From the NCBI RefSeq assembly GCF_035920345.1, contig NZ_CP109149.1, positions 5,084,001 through 5,148,000 on the forward strand: a stretch of DNA of 64,000 nt, in the 5' to 3' direction. Positions 8,989 through 18,188 of the stretch are shown piece after piece. Position 1 is the first letter of the stretch; the number at the start of each line of letters is the position of its first letter. Source of the DNA: Nocardia vinacea (GTDB lineage Bacteria; Actinomycetota; Actinomycetes; Mycobacteriales; Mycobacteriaceae). The position numbers and the translations under genes were made by a program. Under the pieces are notes generated by a model, which saw only the letters and a list, made by a program, of their open reading frames with translations, was not told where the DNA came from and ran no database searches.

Positions 8989-9897
8989 TCAGCTCACGTT
9001 GAGGACGACCTTGCCTGGGCCACGCCCCTTTTCGCTCTCCTCTTGTGCGGCTGCGGCCCGCTCGAGCAGGAAGGTCCGCGCCTCCCCCGGCAGCCGGAAC
9101 GCACCGCTGGCGACACGTTCGGCGACCTGCTCGAGCAGTTCGGTAGGCCGCTGGGGACCGCTGCCCGCGAGGAAGGTGATGCCGAGTTCGCGGGCAGCCG
9201 GATCGGCGATCGTCACGATCCGGTCGGTGCCGCCGCGCAATTCGATTGCGGCGGGCAGCACACCGTATCCGGCCGCGTCGAAGACCGCGTCGATGCCGTT
9301 CGGCGCGAGTTCGCGCACGCGCTCGGCCAGCCCGGCACCGTAGGTGGTCGGGGTGGCGCCGAGTTCGCGCACAATGTCCTGATTGGCCGCGGATGCGGTG
9401 CCGATCACGGTGACGCCCTCGGCCGCGGCCAGCTGCACCGCCATCGACCCGACCGCACCGGACGCACCGTTGATCAGCAGCGTTTCGCCCGGTTGTATTT
9501 TCAGTGCCGCCAATGACTTCGCCGCCGCCGACACCGCGACCGGGAGCGATGCGGCGTCCGGCCAGGACAATTCCTCGGGTTTCTTCGCGACGGCATTGCT
9601 GAGGGTGTATTCGGCATACGCCGCGACGGCCCAGCCCAGTACCTCGTCGCCGACCGCCACATCCGTGACATCCGGACCGACCGCATCGACCACCCCCGCG
9701 ATCTCACCACCCGGATACTGCGGAAACACCGGTTCGCCGAAAGACAGGGCGCCGGAACGGATCTTCCAATCCGCTGGATTCACCGCCGTGGTCCGCACCG
9801 CGACTCGGACCTGACCCGGGCCCGGTTCCGGGATCGGGATGTCGACGATCTGCAGTACGTCCGGACCGCCGAATTCGTAGAACGCAATCGCCCGCAT
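8989..9897 (-). CDS. NADP-dependent quinone oxidoreductase (zinc-free MDR family)
   Basis: A 302-residue medium-chain reductase. The N-terminal GroES-like domain (about 1-120) contains TTAVNPADWKIRSG and PGGEIAGVV, and the nucleotide-binding domain has NGASGAVGSMAVQLA (a GxGxxG-like loop). There are no zinc ligands, so it belongs with quinone oxidoreductase-like proteins. Such enzymes reduce quinones or enones with NADPH in the cytoplasm. It lies alone between IclR and the Rieske lipoprotein, upstream of the IclR gene in the direction of transcription. Confidence 0.9.
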   Translation of the reverse strand: MRAIAFYEFGGPDVLQIVDIPIPEPGPGQVRVAVRTTAVNPADWKIRSGALSFGEPVFPQYPGGEIAGVVDAVGPDVTDVAVGDEVLGWAVAAYAEYTLSNAVAKKPEELSWPDAASLPVAVSAAAKSLAALKIQPGETLLINGASGAVGSMAVQLAAAEGVTVIGTASAANQDIVRELGATPTTYGAGLAERVRELAPNGIDAVFDAAGYGVLPAAIELRGGTDRIVTIADPAARELGITFLAGSGPQRPTELLEQVAERVASGAFRLPGEARTFLLERAAAAQEESEKGRGPGKVVLNVS

Positions 9898-10145
9898 CGT
9901 CCCAGCCTACGGGTCGGACCGCGCGCTTACGGGTAGCGCCGCCGGGTTTTCTCAGGAGAGTCTCATCGAACACCTACCCTTGGTCTCAGAACCGTTCCGT
10001 TCAATGACCGGTGGCTGCCCCGCCCGGTCCCAGTCTCACCCGGGCGGTAGGCAGCGCCAACTTCGGCAAGAATCCGAAACGACCTCGAACCTAATCGACG
10101 GCTATCTCGTAACTCCTACCACAACGAGCCGACAACGCCGAGGTC

Positions 10146-11054
10146 ATGATGAGCGTCGAACACGTCAACCGTCGAACAATCGTCATCGGAGCAGGGGCCG
10201 CGGCAGTTGTCGCAGCCTGTTCTACGAGCGAAAACTCCTCGACGCAGGCCACCTCCAGTTCCACCGCGATACCGACGACGACATCGAGTTCCGTTGCCGC
10301 CGAACCTTCGCCGCCCCCGAACGAGGTGCCGGCCGGGCCGGAACCCACCCCCGGCACCGCACTCACCCGCACCTCCGATGTGCCGATCGGGTCCGGGGTG
10401 TTACTCGGCGATACCGTCGTCACCCAGCCGAGTCCGGGTAATTACCAAGCTTTTTCGGTGATCTGCACGCATGCGGGCTGTGCCGTCGACACGATCAGCC
10501 GCGGCACCATCAATTGCCCTTGTCACGGCAGCAGATTCAATCTCGACGGATCCGTCGCCACCGGTCCGGCCAGCCGGCCGCTTGCCGCGCGCACCATCTC
10601 GGTACAGGGCGAATGGATCGTCGCGGGCGCCTTCGCACCGCTACCCGCCGCCCGGCAAGAGGTCCAGGAGCAACCCGCACCGGCACAGCAGGGCGCACCG
10701 GAGAACGCCCTCGTCCGCGCCTCCGACGTACCAGTCGGCTCCGGGCTCATCCTCGGCGACACCGTGGTAACGCAACCGAATCTCGGTAATTACCAGGGCT
10801 TCTCGGTGATCTGTACGCATCAGGGCTGTGCCCTCAACGAAATCGCGGGCGGCACCATCAACTGTCCGTGTCACGGCAGCAAATTCAATCTCGACGGATC
10901 CGTGGCGACCGGTCCGGCAAACGAACCGCTGTCGCGCCGCGAGGTATCGGTACAGGGCGACTGGATCGTCGCGGGCGCACCGGCGACACCGCCGGTCATC
11001 AAGCCGTGGTGGTGCGAAATCCCGATATTCGCGCCGGGTAGTGCGGACTGCTGA
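10146..11054 (+). CDS. Lipoprotein with two tandem Rieske [2Fe-2S] domains
   Basis: A 302-residue exported protein with two complete Rieske domains. The N-terminus combines a Tat-like VNRRTIV with a lipobox ending at Cys25; a Ser/Thr/Pro linker follows to about residue 70. Domain 1 (about 71-162) has CTHAGC at 107-112 and CPCHG at 124-128. Domain 2 (about 187-278) has CTHQGC at 223-228 and CPCHG at 240-244. Each has the two Cys and two His cluster ligands plus the disulfide Cys pair. The motifs repeat with an exact 116-residue period, and stretches match at DNA level, so this is an internal duplication. A C-terminal tail carries two more Cys. Single-domain homologues are common; partner and electron path are unknown. 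Confidence 0.92.
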   Translation: MMSVEHVNRRTIVIGAGAAAVVAACSTSENSSTQATSSSTAIPTTTSSSVAAEPSPPPNEVPAGPEPTPGTALTRTSDVPIGSGVLLGDTVVTQPSPGNYQAFSVICTHAGCAVDTISRGTINCPCHGSRFNLDGSVATGPASRPLAARTISVQGEWIVAGAFAPLPAARQEVQEQPAPAQQGAPENALVRASDVPVGSGLILGDTVVTQPNLGNYQGFSVICTHQGCALNEIAGGTINCPCHGSKFNLDGSVATGPANEPLSRREVSVQGDWIVAGAPATPPVIKPWWCEIPIFAPGSADC

Positions 11055-11963
11055 CTATTTCCGCCGCGCTGTTCGGGTGGCTCCGATGGAGGCCGCCACC
11101 ACGCAGATGACGCCCGCCCATTGCGCCGCGTGCATGATCTGGCCGAGGACAATCAGTCCGGCGAGTGCGGCGGCCGCCGGTTCCAGGCTCATCAGCACGC
11201 CGAAGACGCGCGGTGGAATGCGCCGCAGTGCTTCGAGTTCCACGGAATACGGCAGTACCGACGACAGCATCGCGACCGCGAAACCGGCAGCGAGGACCGA
11301 GGGCTGGAACAGTGTGGCGCCCGCGTCGGCAATGCCGACCGGGACCATGAGCACACCGCCGAAGGCCATCGCAATGGCCAATCCCCCACCGCCGCTGGTC
11401 CGGTCACCGAGTGCGGCACTCAGCAGAATATAGCTCGCCCACAGGGCTCCCGCGGCCAGCGCGAACAGCACACCCGACCAACCGACATCGCCGCCCGCCT
11501 TGGTCAGCAGCAGTACGCCGCCACCGGCAAGTACGGCCCACACCGGATCGGTCCAGCGCCGCGAGCCGGCCAGCGCGACGGTGAGCGGCCCCAAGAATTC
11601 GAGGGTGACCGCCATACCGAGCGGAATCCGGTCGATGGCCTGGTAGAAGCACAGATTCATGGAGGCGAGCACGGTGCCGTAGCCGAGCACCACCGGTAGC
11701 GCCCGCCGCTCGATCCGCAGCGCGGACCGCCAGACCACCAGCAGCACCACCCCGGCGAAGAACAGTCGCAGCGTGACCGCACCCGCGGCCCCGGTGGCGG
11801 TGAACAGCTGCTTGGCCAGTGCCGCGCCGACCTGCACGCTGACGATCCCGATCAGCACCAAGGCCGTCGGCGGCACCCCGCCGAGCCCGCGCGCGTGCAC
11901 CGCGCGCAGGGGCGTCAGCGGCCACGCCGACTTCGGATTCCGTTCGATATCGATCGCGACCAC
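11055..11963 (-). CDS. EamA/RhaT-family transporter
   Basis: A 302-residue, ten-helix drug/metabolite exporter with the two-fold EamA repeat (each about 140 residues), including FAGVVLLVVWRSALRIERR and later VFGVLMSLEPAAAALAGL, typical of RhtA-like amino-acid or metabolite exporters. The GTG at 11963 with GGAGG seven bases upstream is preferred to a longer form. It abuts the Rieske gene tail to tail with no gap. The substrate is unknown. Confidence 0.88.
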   Translation of the reverse strand: MVAIDIERNPKSAWPLTPLRAVHARGLGGVPPTALVLIGIVSVQVGAALAKQLFTATGAAGAVTLRLFFAGVVLLVVWRSALRIERRALPVVLGYGTVLASMNLCFYQAIDRIPLGMAVTLEFLGPLTVALAGSRRWTDPVWAVLAGGGVLLLTKAGGDVGWSGVLFALAAGALWASYILLSAALGDRTSGGGGLAIAMAFGGVLMVPVGIADAGATLFQPSVLAAGFAVAMLSSVLPYSVELEALRRIPPRVFGVLMSLEPAAAALAGLIVLGQIMHAAQWAGVICVVAASIGATRTARRK

Positions 11964-12003
11964 GCGGCGTCCTCCGTCCAAAAGCCCAGCATCCCAGAAA
12001 CGG

Positions 12004-13308
12004 TCAGGCCGCCGGGCGAGGACCTGCCAGATCGACGAGATCGATATCCTTCGGCGCGGAATCGCGTTCGCCCGCTTGTGACTTCGCCCGCTTGCCGGCA
12101 ACGAGATACGCAACGACCAGCAACACGCTCAGCCACACGTAGGTGTTCCCCCACAGGTGTTGCCAAGGCGTCCAAGCCAATTCGCGGCGATTATCGCCCG
12201 GCAGCCAGTTCTGCGGCCCGTAGACGAATGCCGCGGTGGTGAGGACGATCGCCACATACCAGCCGATCGCCCGACCGCGCGGCAGCGTGGTCGCGTAACA
12301 AACCATCGCGAACAGCGCGGGGGCGATCATCACCCAGTGATGCGACCAGGAGATCGGTGATACCAGCAGCGTGAAGACGGCGTTGATCGACAGCGCAAGT
12401 GCGGGCACCTCGGCGGCCTGCCGCATGGCCGGGACCACCAGCGCGAGCAGCGCCGCACTCAGCACCAACCACAGCACGGTGAACAGCGGCTTCTCCACGC
12501 CGAATCGGGCGAGCACGGCCTGGATCGACTGGTTGGTATGGAAGGACGAGCCGCTGAGTCCGGAGACATTGCCGAGTCCGCCGAACCAGTAGTTGACCGA
12601 TTCCTTGGGCAGGATCGCGAAGCTGAGCGCGGTCGTCACCGCACCGGTGATCGCGGCGGTGACCGCGGCGCGATAATCCCGGCGCACCAGGAAGTAGAGC
12701 ACGAATGCGGCCGGTGTCAGCTTGATCGCGGCGGCAACGCCGACCAGCATGCCGCGCCGCCATTTCGGCTTCGCGGCGAGCGCATCCGCGGCGACCAGCA
12801 CCATCAGCAGCAGGTTCACCTGTCCGAAGTCCAGGGTGGAGCGGACCGGCTCCAGCAGCATGGCCAGCGGTGTCGCGCAGGAGGTGGCAAGCAGTGCGAG
12901 TTGCAACGCGCCACGCTCGGGCCAGCGCCGCCGCGCGACCAGATACAGCGTGACGGCCAGCGCCAGCGTCGAGGAGATGAAAAAGGTGAAGGCCGCGGCA
13001 TCCCATGGCAGCAGCGCGAACGGGCTCAGCACCAGCGCGGCGAACGGCGGGTAGATGAACGGCAGGCCGATGCCGATGGTGGTCTGCGGCAGCTGGCCGT
13101 ACATATCCGCGCCGTCGCGCAGCGCCTCGATACCGAGCCGGTACACCTGCAGGTCGATGAACCCACCGGTGATCCGGTGGAAGGGCCACAGCGGCGCCAT
13201 CAGGCACCAGGCGGCGAAGGCGACGAGCAGTACCGGCACCAGCCACACCGCGCGCCCGAATCGTCGGTTCACGGGCTTCGACCTATCTGGGGTGGTGACA
13301 CTACTCAT
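12004..13308 (-). CDS. GT87 (DUF2029) polyprenyl-phosphate-mannose-type mannosyltransferase
   Basis: A 434-residue membrane glycosyltransferase with about ten helices. The first external loop holds GGFIDLQVYRLGIEALRDG and IYPPFAALVLSPFALLPW, the signature of the GT87 family. It includes the alpha-1,2-mannosyltransferases that decorate lipoarabinomannan and phosphatidylinositol mannosides in Mycobacteriales. The acidic residues in the first loop are the usual catalytic candidates. It sits 40 bases upstream of the EamA gene on the same strand. The exact acceptor (lipomannan backbone, PIM or other) cannot be settled from sequence. Confidence 0.88.
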   Translation of the reverse strand: MSSVTTPDRSKPVNRRFGRAVWLVPVLLVAFAAWCLMAPLWPFHRITGGFIDLQVYRLGIEALRDGADMYGQLPQTTIGIGLPFIYPPFAALVLSPFALLPWDAAAFTFFISSTLALAVTLYLVARRRWPERGALQLALLATSCATPLAMLLEPVRSTLDFGQVNLLLMVLVAADALAAKPKWRRGMLVGVAAAIKLTPAAFVLYFLVRRDYRAAVTAAITGAVTTALSFAILPKESVNYWFGGLGNVSGLSGSSFHTNQSIQAVLARFGVEKPLFTVLWLVLSAALLALVVPAMRQAAEVPALALSINAVFTLLVSPISWSHHWVMIAPALFAMVCYATTLPRGRAIGWYVAIVLTTAAFVYGPQNWLPGDNRRELAWTPWQHLWGNTYVWLSVLLVVAYLVAGKRAKSQAGERDSAPKDIDLVDLAGPRPAA

Positions 13309-13379
13309 CCGCGGCGACTATACCGACCCGCACGAACGCAGCCGAATCCGCGTTGTTGCTCATGGCAATCGGCCAACGC

Positions 13380-13775
13380 TCAGGACGCTCCGAACAAGCC
13401 CAGCAGATCGTTCTTGCCGAACATGGCGGCCGCGGCCCGCGCGGACGGCGTCCCGGCGTCCGGATCCGCACCCGCGGCGAGCAGGGCGCGCAGGATCTCG
13501 GTCTCGCCCTTGAAGACCGCACCGGCCAACGGGGTCTGTCCCTTGTCATTGGCTCGATTCGGGTCGGCATCGCGCGCGAGCAGCACCTGGACGGCGTCCT
13601 GATGACCGTGGTAGGCGGCCAGCATGAGCAGCGTGTCGCCGTTGTCGTTGGTGAGGTTGACCGGGACTCCGGCATCGAGGTACGCCGTGAGCCGCTCGGC
13701 ATCGCCGTGCCGAGCTAGATCGAAGATCTTGGTGGCGAGTTCGATGAGGTCCGGGTCCGTCTCGTCATTGCCCAT
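13380..13775 (-). CDS. Ankyrin-repeat protein
   Basis: A 131-residue protein made of three to four ankyrin repeats: NGDTLLMLAAYHGHQDAVQVL, then KGQTPLAGAVFKGETEILRA and flanking half-repeats. There is no signal peptide or membrane segment, so it should be cytoplasmic. Small proteins of this kind are widespread in Nocardia and Streptomyces and probably mediate protein binding; no partner is visible here. It lies about 70 bases from the end of the GT87 gene. Confidence 0.85.
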   Translation of the reverse strand: MGNDETDPDLIELATKIFDLARHGDAERLTAYLDAGVPVNLTNDNGDTLLMLAAYHGHQDAVQVLLARDADPNRANDKGQTPLAGAVFKGETEILRALLAAGADPDAGTPSARAAAAMFGKNDLLGLFGAS

Positions 13776-13880
13776 CTGCCAGTACTACCACTCGCGATGC
13801 GCCGGAGACGGCAGTTGTCACGGAATGATTCGGCCTGTCGCGGTCGATAACAGTTTCATAACTCGGCGATCGGGTAACCA

Positions 13881-14084
13881 GTGAACATGACAGTGACGCA
13901 CAAGCGATTTCACCGCCCCGCCGGTGTCGATCGCGGAACCGCGCTGCTGGCCTCGGCAACCTGCCTGGTTTTTGTGGTCGGCATCGCCACCATCACCCGT
14001 TCCTTCCCGACCAGCGCGGCGGCCGCCGGATGCATCGCGGCCGGACTTGCCCTGACACTCGGCATCCTCCCGCACAGTCGGTAG
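13881..14084 (+). CDS. Small membrane protein (two predicted helices)
   Basis: A 67-residue reading frame from GTG 13881 with two hydrophobic stretches, TALLASATCLVFVVGIATI and AAAAGCIAAGLALTLGIL, and a basic N-terminus. It ends 50 bases before the SARP regulator on the same strand. No family is recognised and the ribosome-binding site is weak, so it may be a real small membrane protein or chance. Codon bias matches neighbouring genes. Confidence 0.45.
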   Translation: MNMTVTHKRFHRPAGVDRGTALLASATCLVFVVGIATITRSFPTSAAAAGCIAAGLALTLGILPHSR

Positions 14085-14134
14085 CCGATCCACCAGAACC
14101 TCGACTCCACCACCGATACGGCAGGCTTACCGCC

Positions 14135-17100
14135 GTGCGTGTACTGCTGCTCGGCCCCTTCGAGGTCCGCGATGACGAGGACCGACCGCTCCGGATCGCC
14201 GGGGTCAGGGTGCGCGCATTGCTGGCCCGGCTCGCTATCGAACCCGGCCGGGTCGTGCCCGCCGATGCGCTCGCCGATGCGATCTGGGACGGACGCCCGC
14301 CGGATAACGGCGCGAATGCGTTGCAGGCCTTGGTGTCTCGAGTCCGGCGCGCGGTCGGCACGGCGCGGGTCGAGGGGCTCGCGCCCGGTTATCGGCTGGT
14401 CATCGATCCGGTCGATGTGGATGTCGTCCGGTTCGAACGTCTGGCCGCGGCCGGGCGGGAATCGGATGACCTGGCCGCGCTGCGCGAGGCCAAGTCCCTG
14501 TGGCGGGGTCCGGCGCTGACCGAACTGCTGGAGTTGCGGTTCGCGGCCGATGCGGCGGTGCGGTTGGACGAGTTGCGGCTCGGCGCGGCCGAGCATCGGC
14601 TCGGGCTGGAAGTCGCCGCGGGCAATGATGTCCTCGACGAAGTGCGCGCGCTTGCCGAGGCGCATCCGCTGACCGAGCGCATCCAGGGTCTGTTGATTCG
14701 TGCGCTGTATGCGGCGGGTCGGCAGGTCGACGCGTTGGCCACCTTCGAACGCACCAGGGATCGGCTCGGCGATGAACTCGGCATCGATCCGTCCCCCGAA
14801 CTGAGCGAACTGCACCTGTCGATTCTGCGGCAGGAATCCGCGGCGCCGCGCCGACGCACCAACCTGCGCGCGCAGGTCACGAGTTTCGTTGGGCGCGAAG
14901 ATGATGTGGCCGATCTGACGGCGCGACTCTCGGCCGCCCGGCTGATCACCATTGTCGGACCGGGTGGTGCAGGCAAGACTCGACTCGCCGTCGAAGTGGG
15001 CGAGCGGGTTTCCGGTGGCGTCTGGCTGGTCGAACTCGCCGCGGTGCGCGATCCCGAACAGGTTGCGTCTGCGGTGCTCACCACGATCGGTGTGCGAGAG
15101 GTGGGGTTGCTGGAGCCGTCGGCGGGTGATCCCGTCGATCGGCTGGCGGAATTCCTTGCGCAGCAAGATGTCCTACTGATCTTTGACAATTGCGAACATC
15201 TCGTCGATGCGGTCGCCGAGCTCGTCGACCGGCTGCTCGGTGCGTGTCCGGAGCTGCGGGTGCTGGCCACCAGCCGGGAATCACTCGCGGTCGATGGCGA
15301 ACACATTCACCAGATACATCCGCTGTCGTGGCCCGATGATGCGGCCGCGGCCGAAAGCTTTCCTGCGGTGCGGCTTTTCGTGGAACGCGCGCGAGCGGTC
15401 CGTCCGGATTTCGCGCTCGATGCCGGTACCGCCCTCGCCGTGGTCGAGATCTGCCGACGGCTGGACGGTTTGCCGTTGGCGATCGAATTGGCGGCGGCGC
15501 GGCTGCGGGCACTTTCGGTCGGCCAGATCGCGGCGAAGCTCGATGATCGGTTCACGCTGCTCGGGCGTGGCAGCCGGACGGCGCAGGCCAGACATCGGAC
15601 ACTGCGCGCGGTCATCGAATGGAGTTGGGCACCACTGTCGGAGCCCGAAGGTGAACTTGTCATGTGGCTGGCGGTCTTTCCGGCCGGTGCGACCCTCGAT
15701 GCCGTCGACGATCTCGAGTTGCTCACCGGGTTGGTGGACAAGTCGTTGGTCGAACGCGGCGGCGAGCGGTATCGGATGCTCGAGACGATCCGGTCGTATG
15801 GGTTGGAACGGCTGGCGGAGTCCGGCCGGGAGGAGGCGGTTCGGGGCAGGCAGGCGCAGTACTTGCTGCGGCTCGCCGAATCGGCGGAGGCCGAACTGCG
15901 GTCCGCCGCGCAGCTCGATGCGCTCGCTCGGCTCGATGTCGAGCGCGACAATATCGCCGCCGCATTGCGATTCGCGGTCGACACCGGTGCTGTCGAGTTG
16001 GGCATTCGGCTGATCGCTGCGATGTTCTGGTACTGGACGTTGCGCGGGATCCACAGCGAACGGCTGCACTGGATGCGGGCGGTGTTGGAGCTTCGGGGCG
16101 AGGTGCCGGACGAGCTGCGGGCATTGCGCGATGTGCTCGATGGGTTGTCGCGATATGAGGGCGGGGCGATCGAGGATGGGATGCGGGCGGTGGCGGCCGG
16201 TCTCGAAATCGCAAGGAGCTCAGGTTTACCCAGTGGACCTGCTCGTACGGTGTTGCTGGTAGCGCCCGCATTCCTCGAGGGGCAGGGCCTTTCGGCTTCA
16301 TGGCAAGGGCTCGTCGGATGGGAGCGGGGTATTGCGCTCTTGCTCGATGGTACGAGCATCGACCAATTGGTCAGTGCGAAAAAGGAATTCGAGTCGGCGG
16401 GCGAACGTTTCGGTCTGTCGACGACACTTCAGTCGATCGCGGATGACCAGATGCGCCATGGTGATCTGCTCGAGGCGATCACTTCGCTCACCCGTGCCGC
16501 TACGGCCTTCGAAGAGCTCGGCAATGCGGGTGATGCCGCGGCCGTTTGTGCCGAATCGGCCACTGCGCTGGCTCGACTCGGCGAACTCGACCGTGCCGAA
16601 GTTGCGCTGGCCCGGGCCGGACAACACGTCGAGGCGGCCGGAGAGCCAGGCACCGCGACGTATGTGCGGCTTGCGCGTGCGGAGTATCTGCTGCGTCGTG
16701 GGGATCGGAAAGCGGCACTGCGTGAACTCGAGCGGGCCGAAACCGGTCTCGCGAACACTGCCTTCGGTACTCGAATTCGGGCTCGGAGTGCTGGTTTTCG
16801 AGCGCTCATCGCGATTCTCGACGACGATCCGGCACGGGCTCGGCGAGTCCTCGATACGGCGACCAGGGGGCTGATCATCGGTCGAAACGGATCGATGACC
16901 ACTGCGAGCGGGGCACAAGCAGACGATTTGGCAATGTTCGCGCAACTGTATGCCGCGTTGGCAATGCGCGACGGGAACGCAACCGCCGCGGCCCACTTAC
17001 TCGGTGCGGCGGCCGCCATGCTCGGCACCGAGGATCGGCGTGGGTACGACAATCTCATCGCACCAGCAGACCGAGCCCGCGAAGCACTCGGTGCTGAAGC

Positions 17101-17179
17101 CTTCACCACTGCCTGTGAGAGCACAGCGGGCTCGCGACCCACCGCCGCAATCGAATTCCTGCTGTCACAGGCGACATGA
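14135..17179 (+). CDS. SARP/AfsR-like regulator with BTAD and NB-ARC ATPase domains
   Basis: A 1014-residue regulator. The OmpR-type winged helix begins at VRVLLLGPFEVRDD, and the bacterial transcriptional activation domain (about 95-240) contains AKSLWRGPALTE and ELGIDPSPELSELHL. Next is an NTPase with Walker A GPGGAGKTR near residue 275 and LIFDNCEHLVD as Walker B. The C-terminal third is helical, TPR-like. This is the AfsR-like layout of large SARP regulators that often control secondary metabolism. GTG 14135 gives the standard SARP N-terminus. The nearby broken acyl carrier protein and SARP remnant could mean a lost biosynthetic locus, but no intact cluster is present. Confidence 0.9.
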   Translation: MRVLLLGPFEVRDDEDRPLRIAGVRVRALLARLAIEPGRVVPADALADAIWDGRPPDNGANALQALVSRVRRAVGTARVEGLAPGYRLVIDPVDVDVVRFERLAAAGRESDDLAALREAKSLWRGPALTELLELRFAADAAVRLDELRLGAAEHRLGLEVAAGNDVLDEVRALAEAHPLTERIQGLLIRALYAAGRQVDALATFERTRDRLGDELGIDPSPELSELHLSILRQESAAPRRRTNLRAQVTSFVGREDDVADLTARLSAARLITIVGPGGAGKTRLAVEVGERVSGGVWLVELAAVRDPEQVASAVLTTIGVREVGLLEPSAGDPVDRLAEFLAQQDVLLIFDNCEHLVDAVAELVDRLLGACPELRVLATSRESLAVDGEHIHQIHPLSWPDDAAAAESFPAVRLFVERARAVRPDFALDAGTALAVVEICRRLDGLPLAIELAAARLRALSVGQIAAKLDDRFTLLGRGSRTAQARHRTLRAVIEWSWAPLSEPEGELVMWLAVFPAGATLDAVDDLELLTGLVDKSLVERGGERYRMLETIRSYGLERLAESGREEAVRGRQAQYLLRLAESAEAELRSAAQLDALARLDVERDNIAAALRFAVDTGAVELGIRLIAAMFWYWTLRGIHSERLHWMRAVLELRGEVPDELRALRDVLDGLSRYEGGAIEDGMRAVAAGLEIARSSGLPSGPARTVLLVAPAFLEGQGLSASWQGLVGWERGIALLLDGTSIDQLVSAKKEFESAGERFGLSTTLQSIADDQMRHGDLLEAITSLTRAATAFEELGNAGDAAAVCAESATALARLGELDRAEVALARAGQHVEAAGEPGTATYVRLARAEYLLRRGDRKAALRELERAETGLANTAFGTRIRARSAGFRALIAILDDDPARARRVLDTATRGLIIGRNGSMTTASGAQADDLAMFAQLYAALAMRDGNATAAAHLLGAAAAMLGTEDRRGYDNLIAPADRAREALGAEAFTTACESTAGSRPTAAIEFLLSQAT

Positions 17180-17222
17180 ACGCCGCTTCTCTTGGCGCAG
17201 CAACTCCCCGCCCGAGACTGAG

Positions 17223-18086
17223 TCAGCTATCGGAATCCACTGGTACGGAATCGGATTCGGGGACCGCACCCGCGACAATCATGCCGAGCAACGCGAGTGC
17301 GCGCTCATCGGCCGAATCCTGTTCGGCGTGATAGGCGATGAGGATCTGGCCCGGAGCTCCGTTGACGGCGAACGTTTCGTAGGACAGCGTGAGGTCGCCG
17401 ACCAGCGGGTTGCGAAAATGTTTGACGCCTGCCGTTTTCGCGCGCACGTCATGACGGGCCCACAGCCGCCGGAAATCCTCGCTCTTCAGCGTCAATTCGC
17501 CGACCAGTTCGGTCAGGCGCGGATCGTCGAGGTCGGTGCCCGCGGTGGCACGCAGGCTGGCGACGGTATCCGCGGCAATGCTCGGCCAGTCGGCATAACA
17601 CGCACGCGCCTGCGGGTCCAGAAAGATCGCTCGCACCATATTGACGCCCTCGGCCGAACAGGAGTTGACCGCGGTGGCCAGTGGATTCGCCGCGAGCACA
17701 TCCATATGTCGGCCGAGTACCAATGCGGGCGTATTCGGCCAGGAATCCATCAGGCGCAACAGCCCGGGCGCGACCCGCTCGGGCCGTCGCGTTGCCCGCT
17801 TGCGCCGGGCCGTCGGCCGCGCCAACTCGCGCAGGTGCGCGACCCCTTCCTCGTCCAACGCGAATACCCGGGCCAATGCCTCGACGACCTGCTCGGACGG
17901 ATGCTTATCCCGTCCCTGCTCCAGCCGCACGTAGTAGTCCGCGCTCATGCCCGCGAGCATGGCCACTTCCTCGCGGCGCAGTCCGGCCACCCGCCGCTGG
18001 CCACCACCCGGAATACCGAACTCCTCCGGACGCGCCAGTTCGCGGCGGGCGCGTAGGAACACGCCCAATCGGTTCTCGGAGTCCAT
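17223..18086 (-). CDS. XRE-family regulator with MmyB-like ligand domain
   Basis: A 287-residue regulator. The N-terminal HTH includes VAGLRREEVAMLAGMSADYYVRLEQGRD, and the C-terminal domain (from about residue 105) contains ALVLGRHMDVLAANPLA, typical of the MmyB-type ligand-binding domain. It is divergent from an SDR with 102 bases between starts. The sequence GCTACTACCA at 18129-18138 lies 43 bases upstream of its start, and the same motif sits at the same distance from the second regulator of this type at 35306. The ligand is unknown; the SDR is the likely target. Confidence 0.9.
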   Translation of the reverse strand: MDSENRLGVFLRARRELARPEEFGIPGGGQRRVAGLRREEVAMLAGMSADYYVRLEQGRDKHPSEQVVEALARVFALDEEGVAHLRELARPTARRKRATRRPERVAPGLLRLMDSWPNTPALVLGRHMDVLAANPLATAVNSCSAEGVNMVRAIFLDPQARACYADWPSIAADTVASLRATAGTDLDDPRLTELVGELTLKSEDFRRLWARHDVRAKTAGVKHFRNPLVGDLTLSYETFAVNGAPGQILIAYHAEQDSADERALALLGMIVAGAVPESDSVPVDSDS

Positions 18087-18128
18087 GTACCCGAGGGTAG
18101 GACAACCGGGCCGGGCCTGGGTGGCCCC

Positions 18129-18138
18129 GCTACTACCA
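18129..18138. promoter_or_regulatory. Candidate operator/promoter motif of the XRE-MmyB regulator (copy 1)
   Basis: The 10-mer GCTACTACCA, preceded by CCC, lies between the divergent XRE and SDR genes. On the minus strand it reads TGGTAGTAGC, which could act as an extended -10 element or as an operator. An identical 10-mer lies at 35348-35357 before the other XRE-MmyB gene, at nearly the same distance from that start. Confidence 0.4.
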
Positions 18139-18188
18139 GGAAGTCCGCAGCCTGGCGGGTGGCGATCTCGGATACGAACGTGGTGCTC

